DNA of 64,000 nt, from positions 2,046,001 to 2,110,000 of the forward strand of contig NZ_JAYEZN010000001.1 in the NCBI RefSeq assembly GCF_037031225.1, written 5' to 3'. A model generated the notes under the pieces. It saw only the letters and a list, made by a program, of their open reading frames with translations. It ran no database searches and was not told where the DNA came from. The position numbers and the translations under genes are program-made. Origin of the DNA: Halorientalis sp. LT38. Lineage in GTDB: Archaea; Halobacteriota; Halobacteria; Halobacteriales; Haloarculaceae. Below are positions 17,384 through 25,383 of this stretch, in pieces; position 1 is the stretch's first letter; the number at the start of each line of letters is the position of its first letter.

Positions 17384-18106
17384 ATGTTCCCCGAGTTCGA
17401 GGTCGTCCCCGCCGTGGACATGCAGGACGGCCAGGTGGTCCAGCTCGTCGGCGGCGAGCGCGGCACCGGAAAGGAGTACGGCGACCCCGTCGCCGCGGCC
17501 GAGCGCTGGGTCGACGCCGGCGCGCGAACCCTCCACCTCGTCGACCTCGACGGCGCGTTCGAGGGCGAGCGCGCGAACGCCCCCGCCGTCGAGTCCATCC
17601 TCGAGGCGACCGACGTGAGCGTCCAGCTGGGCGGCGGCATCCGAACCGCTGCCGACGCCACCGACCTGCTCGCCCGCGGCGTCGACCGCGTTATCCTCGG
17701 GACCGCCGCCGTCGAGACCCCCGAGATCGTCGAGGCGATCAGCGACGAGTACCCCGGGAGCGTCGTGGTCAGCCTCGACGCGAAGGACGGCGAGGTCGTC
17801 GTCTCCGGCTGGACCGAGGGCACAGGGCTGGACCCCGCCGAGGCCGCGACGCGCTACGAGGAACTGGGCGCCGGCGCGATCCTGTTCACCGACGTCGACG
17901 TGGAAGGACAACTCGAAGGCGTCCGGACCGACCCCGTCCGGCGGGTGGTGGAAGCCGTCGATATCCCCGTGATCGCCAGCGGCGGCGTGGCGACGCTCGA
18001 CGACGTGCGCGACCTGCAGGCGGCCGGCGCGAGCGCCGTCGTCGTCGGGAGTGCGCTCTACCAGGGCGAGTTCACGCTGGAAGAAGCGATGGCAGCCGTC
18101 GAGTAA
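17384..18106 (+). CDS. hisA: ProFAR isomerase of histidine synthesis
   Basis: The 240-residue TIM-barrel enzyme isomerises ProFAR to PRFAR. Markers are the opening EVVPAVDMQDGQVVQL (catalytic Asp), VQLGGGIRTAADATDL, VSLDAKDGEVVVSGW and VIASGGVATLDD near the phosphate site. The ATG at 17384 is supported by a TATA-like ACGTTTTC at 17351-17358. The last 48 bases (18059-18106) are repeated, diverged but in frame, at 18638-18685 beyond a lipoprotein gene, so this gene's 3' end is one border of a small insertion. Confidence 0.96.
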   Translation: MFPEFEVVPAVDMQDGQVVQLVGGERGTGKEYGDPVAAAERWVDAGARTLHLVDLDGAFEGERANAPAVESILEATDVSVQLGGGIRTAADATDLLARGVDRVILGTAAVETPEIVEAISDEYPGSVVVSLDAKDGEVVVSGWTEGTGLDPAEAATRYEELGAGAILFTDVDVEGQLEGVRTDPVRRVVEAVDIPVIASGGVATLDDVRDLQAAGASAVVVGSALYQGEFTLEEAMAAVE

Positions 18107-18191
18107 CGAAGCCTGCGTGCCGTCGGCGTGTATTCTCTCGGCGGGCTACTTGTAGACCGAACTGCGAAACTCTGGGATGCAAGCCGTCGGT

Positions 18192-18581
18192 CTAGTGTTC
18201 GTAATACTGGCCTTCGATACCGCTCGCGCCGACCGTAACGTACAGACCTGTACTTCCATAGGCGGTGTCAGAGAACCGGAAAACACTGGAGTTCCCACCG
18301 GATCGGACCCGGATCGTATAGGTCTCGTTTTCGGGGATGACCTCTGGATAGGTCTTCGATTCACCGGAGCGAATCTGAACCGTTTCGTTCACGACGGTAT
18401 CGTTCGTCGCGTCCTGGATCCGGATATCGACCGTCCTCGCCCCGGCATCTGAATTGTGAATTTCGACGTCGTCGATTCGATGCTCGTCACCAACTGGCGT
18501 GCTTTCACCGGAACCGTTCAGGGAGGCACACCCCGCAAATGCGACCACGATTGCCAACAGTAGCAACCCCTTCTGCCACAT
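18192..18581 (-). CDS. small lipoprotein inside the hisA islet
   Basis: The 129-residue product has a signal with lipobox FAGC (C18) after MWQKGLLLLAIVV, then a soluble beta-sandwich-like domain (RTVDIRIQDATNDTVVNETV...VRSGGNSSVFRFSD). It looks like an extracellular surface lipoprotein of the kind common in haloarchaea; the function is unknown. A TATA-like TTATACC at 18604-18610 supports the ATG at 18581 over one at 18623. GC is about 53% in a counted 60-base sample, well below the neighbours, and the gene is bracketed by hisA and a displaced hisA tail, which indicates acquisition. Confidence 0.75.
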   Translation of the reverse strand: MWQKGLLLLAIVVAFAGCASLNGSGESTPVGDEHRIDDVEIHNSDAGARTVDIRIQDATNDTVVNETVQIRSGESKTYPEVIPENETYTIRVRSGGNSSVFRFSDTAYGSTGLYVTVGASGIEGQYYEH

Positions 18582-18637
18582 GTCTTCGTTCCAACTGGTA
18601 CTGGGTATAACTAGTTTCTGCACATTCGAGCCGTAGT

Positions 18638-18685
18638 TATACGGGGACGATCACGCTCGAAGACGCGATGGCGGCGGTCGAGTAG
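18638..18685 (+). pseudogene. hisA: displaced 3' end of hisA (remnant)
   Basis: This 48-base stretch translates in frame as YTGTITLEDAMAAVE-stop, against YQGEFTLEEAMAAVE-stop at the end of the intact hisA (18059-18106). That is 36 of 48 bases and 11 of 15 residues, in the same orientation. Its TAG abuts the stop of the convergent rhodanese gene, which suggests this is the original hisA terminus in its ancestral context and that the sequence upstream (current hisA end plus lipoprotein) is the newcomer. Confidence 0.8.
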
Positions 18686-19417
18686 TCAGGCCTGCTGCGG
18701 ATCGTCGACGACCCCCTCGCGGGTGACGAGGCCGCTCGTCAGCTCCGACAGCGGCGCGTCGACGGTGTAGGACGGCGTCTCGACGGCGACCGTCGAGTCC
18801 GGCGTGACCTCGACGAACGGGAGGTGGAGTTCGTAGCTGCCGTCGGCGGCGATCTCCGTCGGCTCGCGCTGCCCGGTCGGTCGGTGGCGCGCCCAGACCG
18901 TCTCGCCGGCGTCGGCGGGGTCCGTCTCCCCGCGGACGCGGTAGTCGCCCAGTCGGGCCTGGGCCTGCGAGCCGGCGGTCGGATACTCCTGGTCCACCCA
19001 CTCGCGAAAGCCCTCGTCCAGCGCGTAGACGGCCTCGTAGTCGTTCTGGATCAGCGTCGCGGCACGGCTGGAGGAGAGGCTGTGCGGACAGGCGCAGTAG
19101 GTGACGATGCGCCGGTCGGCCGGCGTCTCGGCCAGCGGATCGTTGTTCGGCTGGCCGTCGGGCGCCGGACTCAGGACCGCGCCCTCGACGTGGCTCGAGT
19201 TGTAGGCGGTTCGACTCCGCGCGTCCGCGAACGTGACCGACTCGCCCTCGAACCAGTCGTAGGCCGTGTCGATCGGCACCAGCGGCACCTCGGTCCCGCC
19301 CTTCGAGATCGTCTCGTACCCCTCCTCGCTCGTCGCTGGTTTCTCGTTCGAACCCCCGAGACATCCCGCGACGACGGCGGCGGCCCCCACCGCCCCCAGA
19401 AATCGACGACGCTCCAT
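18686..19417 (-). CDS. Tat lipoprotein with rhodanese domain
   Basis: The 243-residue protein has a Tat signal (MERRRFLGAVGAAA), a lipobox VAGC (C19) and one rhodanese domain (about 50-150). The candidate catalytic cysteine is C108, in TYCACPHSLSSSRAA, where a second cysteine C110 also lies in the loop. A C-terminal beta domain of about 90 residues follows. It probably acts outside the membrane in sulfur or thiol handling. The start at 19417 places the twin arginines at the N-terminus. Its stop directly abuts the displaced hisA tail. Confidence 0.82.
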   Translation of the reverse strand: MERRRFLGAVGAAAVVAGCLGGSNEKPATSEEGYETISKGGTEVPLVPIDTAYDWFEGESVTFADARSRTAYNSSHVEGAVLSPAPDGQPNNDPLAETPADRRIVTYCACPHSLSSSRAATLIQNDYEAVYALDEGFREWVDQEYPTAGSQAQARLGDYRVRGETDPADAGETVWARHRPTGQREPTEIAADGSYELHLPFVEVTPDSTVAVETPSYTVDAPLSELTSGLVTREGVVDDPQQA

Positions 19418-19471
19418 ACCGTCGGGTGGTAGCCGAATCGACATAACGCTGCTGGCGTTCGTGTTCGCCCG

Positions 19472-19657
19472 TCAGGTCCGGCCCCGCCGCCCGCCCGGCC
19501 GGTCGACCCGCCCGACCTGGCCGCCGAGACGCGGTACCGCGAGCAGGTAGGCCCCGATCGCGAACAGGACCACCGCCACCGCCAGCGTCGGTCCGGCGTC
19601 GACGAACAACAGCCCCGTGGCCGCCACGAACACGCCGAGCGCGTCTCGTTTGCTCAT
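19472..19657 (-). CDS. small two-helix membrane protein
   Basis: This 61-residue protein starts MSKRDALGVFVAATG and has two hydrophobic segments separated by a short DAGPTLAV turn, ending in a basic, arginine-rich tail (DRPGGRRGRT). The function is not recognisable. ATATAG around 19682-19687 is a TATA box at leaderless distance from the ATG at 19657. A 9 bp inverted repeat fills the space between them. Confidence 0.65.
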   Translation of the reverse strand: MSKRDALGVFVAATGLLFVDAGPTLAVAVVLFAIGAYLLAVPRLGGQVGRVDRPGGRRGRT

Positions 19658-19681
19658 GTGCGTGTCTCTCTCACACGCACA
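19657..19681 (-). promoter_or_regulatory. inverted repeat between TATA box and start codon
   Basis: TGTGCGTGT (19657-19665) and ACACGCACA (19673-19681) form a perfect 9 bp inverted repeat with a 7-base CTCTCTC spacer. It lies exactly between the TATA box and the start codon of the small membrane protein, the position where a repressor would block transcription. An mRNA hairpin overlapping the start is the alternative. Confidence 0.55.
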
Positions 19682-19750
19682 CATATAGCTCAGTCAGACG
19701 CGCGGCATCGGCGCGGGAGTTTCTTATGGGAGGGTCGCCTCGGATAGGGT

Positions 19751-20338
19751 ATGACCGACCGGACGGCGGCGGTGACCCGCGAGACCGCCGAAACGGAGAT
19801 CGAGGTGACGCTCGATCTGGACGGCGACGGCGAGGCGACGGTCGACACGGGCGTCGGCTTCTTCGACCACATGCTCGAGTCGCTGGCCAAGCACGGCCTG
19901 TTCGACCTCACCGTCGACTGCGACGGCGACCTGGAGATCGACGACCACCACACCGTCGAGGACGTGGCGATCACCCTCGGCCAGGCCCTCGAGGAGGCCC
20001 TTGGCGACAAGCGCGGCATCCGCCGCTACGCCGACCGCAAGGTCCCGCTGGACGAGGCCGTCGCCGAGGTCGTCGTCGACGTTTCGGGGCGGCCGTTCTT
20101 CGAGTTCGAGGGCGACTTCGCCCAGGACACCGTCGGCGAGTTCACGAGCCACATGGGCAAACACTTCCTGCGCTCGCTCGCGACGAACGCCGGCCTGACG
20201 CTGCACGCCTCGGTCGAGGGCGAGAACGCCCACCACCAGGTCGAGGCGCTGTTCAAGGCGCTGGCTCGCGCGCTGGACGACGCGACGCGGATCGACGAGC
20301 GCCGCAGCGACACGCCGAGTACGAAGGGCGAACTGTAG
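19751..20338 (+). CDS. hisB: imidazoleglycerol-phosphate dehydratase
   Basis: The 195-residue monofunctional enzyme dehydrates imidazole glycerol phosphate in histidine synthesis. Manganese-binding motifs are [21 protein letters not shown] and [24 protein letters not shown]-like TTTCTTATG at 19719-19727 supports the ATG at 19751. The last 57 bases (20282-20338) recur with 3 synonymous mismatches at 21028-21084, beyond a Doc toxin gene, so hisB's own 3' end brackets an insertion. Confidence 0.97.
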   Translation: MTDRTAAVTRETAETEIEVTLDLDGDGEATVDTGVGFFDHMLESLAKHGLFDLTVDCDGDLEIDDHHTVEDVAITLGQALEEALGDKRGIRRYADRKVPLDEAVAEVVVDVSGRPFFEFEGDFAQDTVGEFTSHMGKHFLRSLATNAGLTLHASVEGENAHHQVEALFKALARALDDATRIDERRSDTPSTKGEL

Positions 20339-20343
20339 GAGCG

Positions 20344-20844
20344 ATGGACGAGGACTTCGAGTACCTCTCCGTCGAGGACGTTCTCGCCGTTCACGAGTTC
20401 ATCGTCGAATCGAACGGCGAGACGGAAGCGGGCGTCGCTTCCCGTGGTGACGTCGAGTACGCGCTCGAACACGTCCGAGCGGGTCAGTTCGGACAGGGGC
20501 CCGAGACGATACACGAGAAGGGGTATCAACTCATGCGTCTGCTCGTGGCGAACCATCCGTTCGTAGACGGAAACAAACGGACGGCTCTGGCTTCGACCGT
20601 CGTCCTCTACGCGCTGAACGGGATTCAGTTCGACTACGACCGGCGGATCAAGTCTTTCCTGAAACGACTCGGGACTGACGAATCGGACGTCGACTCGACG
20701 GACGTGATCGACTATCTCGACGAGCACACAGCGCCGCTCGAAGCCGAGTACGCCGACACCTATCGACTCTGGCTGTCCGTCATCGAAACGGACACCGAGC
20801 AATCCGGGCGCAACGGTTATGACGACACGAACGCAACCGAATAA
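20344..20844 (+). CDS. doc: Doc/Fic-family toxin
   Basis: The 166-residue protein carries the Fic active site HPFVDGNKRT at residues 71-80, with the Doc-type opening YLSVEDVLAVHEFIVE and the flanking GYQLMRLLVANHPF and LYALNG segments. Doc proteins phosphorylate elongation factor EF-Tu, while other Fic proteins AMPylate targets. The glycine pattern after HPF fits the Doc branch, but a substrate cannot be assigned. It starts 5 bases after hisB's stop and may be co-transcribed with hisB. No Phd-like antitoxin precedes it; the likely partner is the small acidic gene overlapping or following its end. Confidence 0.88.
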   Translation: MDEDFEYLSVEDVLAVHEFIVESNGETEAGVASRGDVEYALEHVRAGQFGQGPETIHEKGYQLMRLLVANHPFVDGNKRTALASTVVLYALNGIQFDYDRRIKSFLKRLGTDESDVDSTDVIDYLDEHTAPLEAEYADTYRLWLSVIETDTEQSGRNGYDDTNATE

Positions 20845-20848
20845 CGAG

Positions 20849-20986
20849 ATGGCCGTAGACGACGAGTCCCGATCTATCCCCGAGGATCTGTCTCCCGAGG
20901 AGGCGCGTCGTCGCCTCATGCGGTTAATTACGCGCCAGGACATGGAGGCCCACGAGGACATCTACGAGGAACTCGCCGAAGAGTAG
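20849..20986 (+). CDS. small acidic protein downstream of doc, candidate antitoxin
   Basis: This gene of 45 residues begins MAVDDESRSIPEDLSPEEA, then RRRLMRLITRQDMEAHED, and ends in an acidic tail. It starts 4 bases after the doc stop; an alternative ATG at 20819 in the same frame would overlap doc and give 55 residues. It is too short for a ribbon-helix-helix or Phd domain but could wrap the toxin as the C-terminal part of known antitoxins does. Antitoxin identity is inferred from position and charge only. Confidence 0.55.
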   Translation: MAVDDESRSIPEDLSPEEARRRLMRLITRQDMEAHEDIYEELAEE

Positions 20987-20994
20987 TTCCGACT

Positions 20995-21360
20995 TCACGT
21001 CCTGTTTTCAGATCGTCGTTCGACCATGCGACGCGGATCGACGAGCGCCGCAGCGACACGCCCAGTACGAAGGGCGAACTCTAACGGGCCCGTAGATCGC
21101 GCCACGAGGCGGCGCTTCGAACGGCGCCCGCCGCAGAGCGCTTCGATGTACGGCGCCACGTCTTCGTCGGTGACCGCCCGTCCGTGAACGTCTTTCAGGT
21201 GCGACCGTGTGGCCTCGTAGGTCGACCCCTCGAACTGGACCCGTTCCTCGAGACGAGTCACGGCCCCGAGACACAGCGAGAGTCCGGACGCGAGTCGGCC
21301 CGGGCCAGCGAGGTCGACCTCGAGGAGATGCGATCGCTCCTGGTCGAGGTCGAAGAGCAT
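20995..21360 (-). CDS. possible truncated hypothetical gene running into the hisB islet
   Basis: An open frame of 121 residues opens MLFDLDQERSHLLEVDLAG and has plausible haloarchaeal codon use for about the first 90 residues (to about 21090). The final 30 residues are the antisense of the displaced hisB tail and of islet sequence, so the natural end of the protein seems to be missing. It may be a genuine gene cut by the rearrangement or merely an open frame. No domain is recognised. Confidence 0.35.
   Translation of the reverse strand: MLFDLDQERSHLLEVDLAGPGRLASGLSLCLGAVTRLEERVQFEGSTYEATRSHLKDVHGRAVTDEDVAPYIEALCGGRRSKRRLVARSTGPLEFALRTGRVAAALVDPRRMVERRSENRT
21028..21084 (+). pseudogene. hisB: displaced 3' end of hisB (remnant)
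   Basis: These 57 bases match the end of intact hisB (20282-20338) at 54 positions, in the same orientation and frame, and encode the identical C-terminus [18 protein letters not shown]-stop. The three differences are CCG/CCC, CTG/CTC and TAG/TAA, all silent. The direct repeat is separated from hisB by 689 bases holding doc and its candidate partner. This is the layout left when an element enters a gene's 3' end and restores it. Confidence 0.9.
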
Positions 21361-21405
21361 TCGATCTGGGCCCGGTTCATGTAGGACCGGCCACCGACGA
21401 ACGCC

Positions 21406-24400
21406 TCACGCCGGAGCCGTGGACGAGAGCAGCGATTCGAACACGTGTAGTTCGGCTTTCCGGAGGTGCTGGTGGAACGTCGGTGCGGAGACGTCGAGTA
21501 ACGAGGCGACATCCTCGCCCGACATCTCACGAGGCCACTCGAAGAACCCGGCGTGGAAGGCGGTTTCCAGCGCGGACCGCTGTCGCGGAGTGAGGGCAGA
21601 TAGCAGCTCTGAGCCCACGGGGACGCTGTGGTCACGGATCGATCGCTGGTGCTGTTTCACGAGGTACCCGTCGGGATGCTCCTCGTGCATCCGATCGAGT
21701 ACCTCCCGTACGTCCACGCTCGGCGAGAGATGGACCGTCAGGTGATAGTCGCCGTTTTCGATGACGGCCCCGGGAACCGAGCCGCCGAGCGAGGCGATGG
21801 CGGACAGGACTGGGGGCTCGGAGACGCGAAGTTCGAACACGGTCTCGTCGCCATCCTCGTGGAACGTAACGCCCTCGTAGAACGGGAGCGTCTCGACCAT
21901 CGCCTCCACGCTCTCGACGCCTGCCGGCGTCGTCCGCCCGAAGAGAACGTAGTCGTCGTCGCCGACCGGGACCGTCTGTTCGAGGTGGATGGGTGCCGTT
22001 TCGGAAACGTCGATACCCATCGACTCGAAGACGTCGTCGACCTGAAACTGCAACTCGACGACTTCGTCGCTCATCAGCGCGCGTTTGCGCTCGACGGCGG
22101 CGATCGCGTGGCCCACGATCTCACCGAGTTGGTCGACGACGTCGCGTTCTTCTCCCCTGAATGCGTCCGGGCGCTCCGCGTAGACGTTCAACACCCCGTA
22201 GTTCGTGTTCTCGTGGACGATCGGGATGGCGACCGACGACCGGAAGCCGTACTGCTCGATCAGCCCGCGCCACGGGTCGTGCCGGTCGTCGGTGCGGATG
22301 TCGTGCGTCGCTTGCGTCTCGCCCGTCCGGATGGCCCGTCCCGTCGGCCCCCTGCCGCGTTCGTCCTCCTGATCGACCGAGATGGTGACGTCGTCGAGGT
22401 AGCCGCCGACGCCGGCTTCGTAGCGCAGGTCCACTGTCTCCGTGCCGACCTCTCGGTCGCCGATCCAGGCGAACAGGTACGAATCCGAGTCCGCGAGGCG
22501 TTCGCAGACGATCGCTTCGATCTCTTCGCGGCTGGACTGGTCGATGGCCGCCCCGGTAATCTCGCGGAAGACGCCGTTCAGTTCGTTCAGGGCCGCGAGA
22601 CGGTGGCGCTGCTGCTCGGATTCGATTTCGGCCTCCTTCCGTTCGGTGATGTCGGTGAGGGCGCCGGGGAAGCTGACCGGGGTGCCGTCCTCGCACTCGA
22701 CGCGCCCCCTGACGACGACCCACCGGACCTCGTCGTCTCCGTTCCTGAGGCGGTACTCCTCCTCGTACTCACCGCAGGATTCGAGGGCGGCTTCGACCGC
22801 CGCTTCGACCCGATCGCGGTCGTCCTCGTGGATCCCGTCGACGAAGCGATCCAGGGAAACGCCGTCACGGGCAGCGTCCGGGTCGACGCCGAACATCTCG
22901 GCGAACGATGGTCCCATGACCATCTCGTCGTCCTGGACGTCCCACTCGAAGGTCCCGACGGCGCCCGCCTCGGTCGCGGCCTCCAGTTGCGACTTGGCGT
23001 CGGCCAGGTACCGCTCGTGCGCTCTGCGTTCGGTCACGTCCTGCGACATCGCCATGCCGGCGAACACATCCCCGTCGCCGTTGCGAACGGGGACCACCTG
23101 AAACTGGAGCGTCAGACCGTCGTATTCGATCTCGAAGGAGTGGGACTCCCCGTTCAGGGCCGCTCGATAGTGCGGTTCCAGGCGGTCGACCTCCGCCGGT
23201 GGCCTGCGGTCGTAGAGCGTCTCTCCGACGGTGTCGTCCGGAGATCGACCGAGTGCCTCGTACAGTTCCCCGCCCGCGATCAGATAGCGGAGGTCCTCGT
23301 CGAACAGCGCGACGATGCCGTTCGGGAAATTGTCGACGAGCGTCCGGTACCGCTGTGTCGCCTTTTCGAGTTCCTGTTCCCGATCCTTTTCCTCGGTGAT
23401 GTCACGGAAGGAGACCGAGAGCCCCTCCTCGGAGGGATACACGTGATTGTTGAACCACGTTCCGGTGGGCTCGTAGAACTCCTCGAACGTGACCGACTCC
23501 TGGGCCGCGAGCGCCTCCTCGAAGGCTGCCGCCGCTTTCGGACCCTGTTCGAGTGCGTCCCAGATGTACATGCCCTCGAGTTCGGCGGGTGACCGCTCCA
23601 GGAATGCACCGGCGCGATCGTTGACGAACGTGAATCGCAACTCGTCGTCGAGCGCGAAGAACCCGTCGTCGACGCGCTCGAAGATGGTCTCGAGTTCGCT
23701 CCCGATCTCGTCGCGCTGGCGTTCGAGACGCTCGGCCTGTGTTTTGAGCTGCGTGATGTCCTCGCCGGTGGTGATGACGCGTTCGATCTCTCCATCGGCG
23801 TCGAACACCGGTGCCGAGTTGACGGACAGCCACCGATGGCCACCGTCGGGGAGCTCGACCTTCGCCTGCCAATCGAAAACGGATTCGCCGGTCTCTAACG
23901 TCCGGGAGAAGGGATGATCGTCGAGTGACACGAGGTTCCCGTCGACGTCGTATACCGTTCGATCGCTGGGCGAGTAGGACTCGACTCGATCGTCCGGTAT
24001 TCCGAGGACCTCCTTCCCACGTTCGTTTATCCGGACGCGGTTTCCGTCACCGTCGAGGACCATGATCCCCACGGGGCTCGTGTCGACGATCCTGTCGATG
24101 AGGTCTCGCTCGCGTCGCAACTGTCGCTCCCGCTCGCGGCGGCCGGTCAGGTCGCGAACGACCTTCGCGAACCCCTCGAGCGCACCGTCGTCGTCACGGA
24201 TCGCGGTCATGGTTACGCTCGCCCAGAACTGCGACCCGTCGGCACGGACGCGCCAGCCTTCGGCTTCTATCGAGCCCTCACTGACCGCTTCCGCCAGGTT
24301 GGTCGCCGGGACGCCGTCGTCCCGCTCGTCGGCGGTGTAAAACGTCGAGAAGTGCTCCCCGACGACATCCTCGGCGTCGTAGCCCTCGATGCGCGCCGCG

Positions 24401-25140
24401 CCGGGATTCCACGTCTGGACGTACCCGTCCGGGTCGAGCAGGAAGATGGCGTACTCCTCGACCGCGTCGACCAGCGACTCGAACTGCTCGCGAGCGGCCT
24501 GGTGGGTTCTCTCCTCCCGTTTGAGGTCGGTCACATCGTAGTACAGTTCGACCCGGCCACCGGCGTACGCGCCCGATTCGATCGGCTCGCTCCGGTGTGC
24601 GAGCCAGCGTTCGTCTCGTCCGTCGCCGGGCGTCACGTGACACTCGAACCGTTCGGTGTACGTGTTGTCGTCGTACGTCGCGAGGACCGTCTCGGCGAAG
24701 GCCGTCGAGTCTTCGAGGACCGACGCGATGCGCTCGTCGACGAGCTGTCGCTTGTCCCGTCCGAGGACGCGCTCTCGATCGAGGCCGAAGTACCGCTCGG
24801 TCGCGCCGTTGATCCACGCCACTTCGAAGTCGGCGTCGAGGACGAACACCCCGACGTCGGCCTGGTCGAGCACGTCGTCGACGAGGGATTCAGCGGCGGC
24901 CTCCCAGTCCGGCGCGTCGGGCGTCGCGGACTCGGCCGGTCGCCACCAGACGCGGCCGTTTCCGCCCACCTTCTTGGTTTCGAGTCGACGCTGGTCGACG
25001 AGCCGGTCCAGGCGTTCGTAGGTGCTCCGGCGGCCGAGCCCGAGCTGCTCCGCGACCTCCGTCGTCGTCCGCGGTGCTCCCCACGCGTCGAAAAGTGTGA
25101 GCGTTTCCCGGAGGGCATCGGTCAGGGAGCTACGTGGCAT
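21406..25140 (-). CDS. multi-PAS/GAF sensor with bat-type HTH output
   Basis: The 1244-residue protein starts at ATG 25140 (MPRSSLTDALRETLTLFD). It has a winged-helix segment at about 1-65 (TTTEVAEQLGLGRRSTYERLDRL). Six PAS domains follow at about 80-205, 215-335, 345-465, 475-590, 600-715 and 725-845, marked by repeated DITERK/DVTERR ends. A GAF domain lies at about 870-1010 (FRSSVAIPIVHENTNYGVLNVYAE), a bat-like sensory region at about 1020-1180, and a C-terminal HTH_10 at about 1190-1240 (LTPRQRSALETAFHAGFFEWP). There is no histidine kinase, so signalling is expected to go directly to DNA. Ligands of the PAS domains are unknown. An earlier in-frame start exists upstream but adds only basic non-conserved residues. 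Confidence 0.88.
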   Translation of the reverse strand: MPRSSLTDALRETLTLFDAWGAPRTTTEVAEQLGLGRRSTYERLDRLVDQRRLETKKVGGNGRVWWRPAESATPDAPDWEAAAESLVDDVLDQADVGVFVLDADFEVAWINGATERYFGLDRERVLGRDKRQLVDERIASVLEDSTAFAETVLATYDDNTYTERFECHVTPGDGRDERWLAHRSEPIESGAYAGGRVELYYDVTDLKREERTHQAAREQFESLVDAVEEYAIFLLDPDGYVQTWNPGAARIEGYDAEDVVGEHFSTFYTADERDDGVPATNLAEAVSEGSIEAEGWRVRADGSQFWASVTMTAIRDDDGALEGFAKVVRDLTGRRERERQLRRERDLIDRIVDTSPVGIMVLDGDGNRVRINERGKEVLGIPDDRVESYSPSDRTVYDVDGNLVSLDDHPFSRTLETGESVFDWQAKVELPDGGHRWLSVNSAPVFDADGEIERVITTGEDITQLKTQAERLERQRDEIGSELETIFERVDDGFFALDDELRFTFVNDRAGAFLERSPAELEGMYIWDALEQGPKAAAAFEEALAAQESVTFEEFYEPTGTWFNNHVYPSEEGLSVSFRDITEEKDREQELEKATQRYRTLVDNFPNGIVALFDEDLRYLIAGGELYEALGRSPDDTVGETLYDRRPPAEVDRLEPHYRAALNGESHSFEIEYDGLTLQFQVVPVRNGDGDVFAGMAMSQDVTERRAHERYLADAKSQLEAATEAGAVGTFEWDVQDDEMVMGPSFAEMFGVDPDAARDGVSLDRFVDGIHEDDRDRVEAAVEAALESCGEYEEEYRLRNGDDEVRWVVVRGRVECEDGTPVSFPGALTDITERKEAEIESEQQRHRLAALNELNGVFREITGAAIDQSSREEIEAIVCERLADSDSYLFAWIGDREVGTETVDLRYEAGVGGYLDDVTISVDQEDERGRGPTGRAIRTGETQATHDIRTDDRHDPWRGLIEQYGFRSSVAIPIVHENTNYGVLNVYAERPDAFRGEERDVVDQLGEIVGHAIAAVERKRALMSDEVVELQFQVDDVFESMGIDVSETAPIHLEQTVPVGDDDYVLFGRTTPAGVESVEAMVETLPFYEGVTFHEDGDETVFELRVSEPPVLSAIASLGGSVPGAVIENGDYHLTVHLSPSVDVREVLDRMHEEHPDGYLVKQHQRSIRDHSVPVGSELLSALTPRQRSALETAFHAGFFEWPREMSGEDVASLLDVSAPTFHQHLRKAELHVFESLLSSTAPA

Positions 25141-25383
25141 TGGGCCGTCTAGACGGCGTCCTCGAAGATCAACCCTCCGCCGTTGGAGGGTGCCATCTCG
25201 AATCGGAGTGCTGCCTTTCGGTATCTCTCTGTTGTTATTCATACGGAAGCGGACCGGAGTGGCACGCAACTATATCCGATCGGGCTCTGGGGCGTCCCTA
25301 AACAGTTATGCTGCAGGCTTACGCCCGACGGGTGCCGAGGAGAGGATACACCGGTCGAGGCTGGCCGCAACGAGGCTCCTGAA

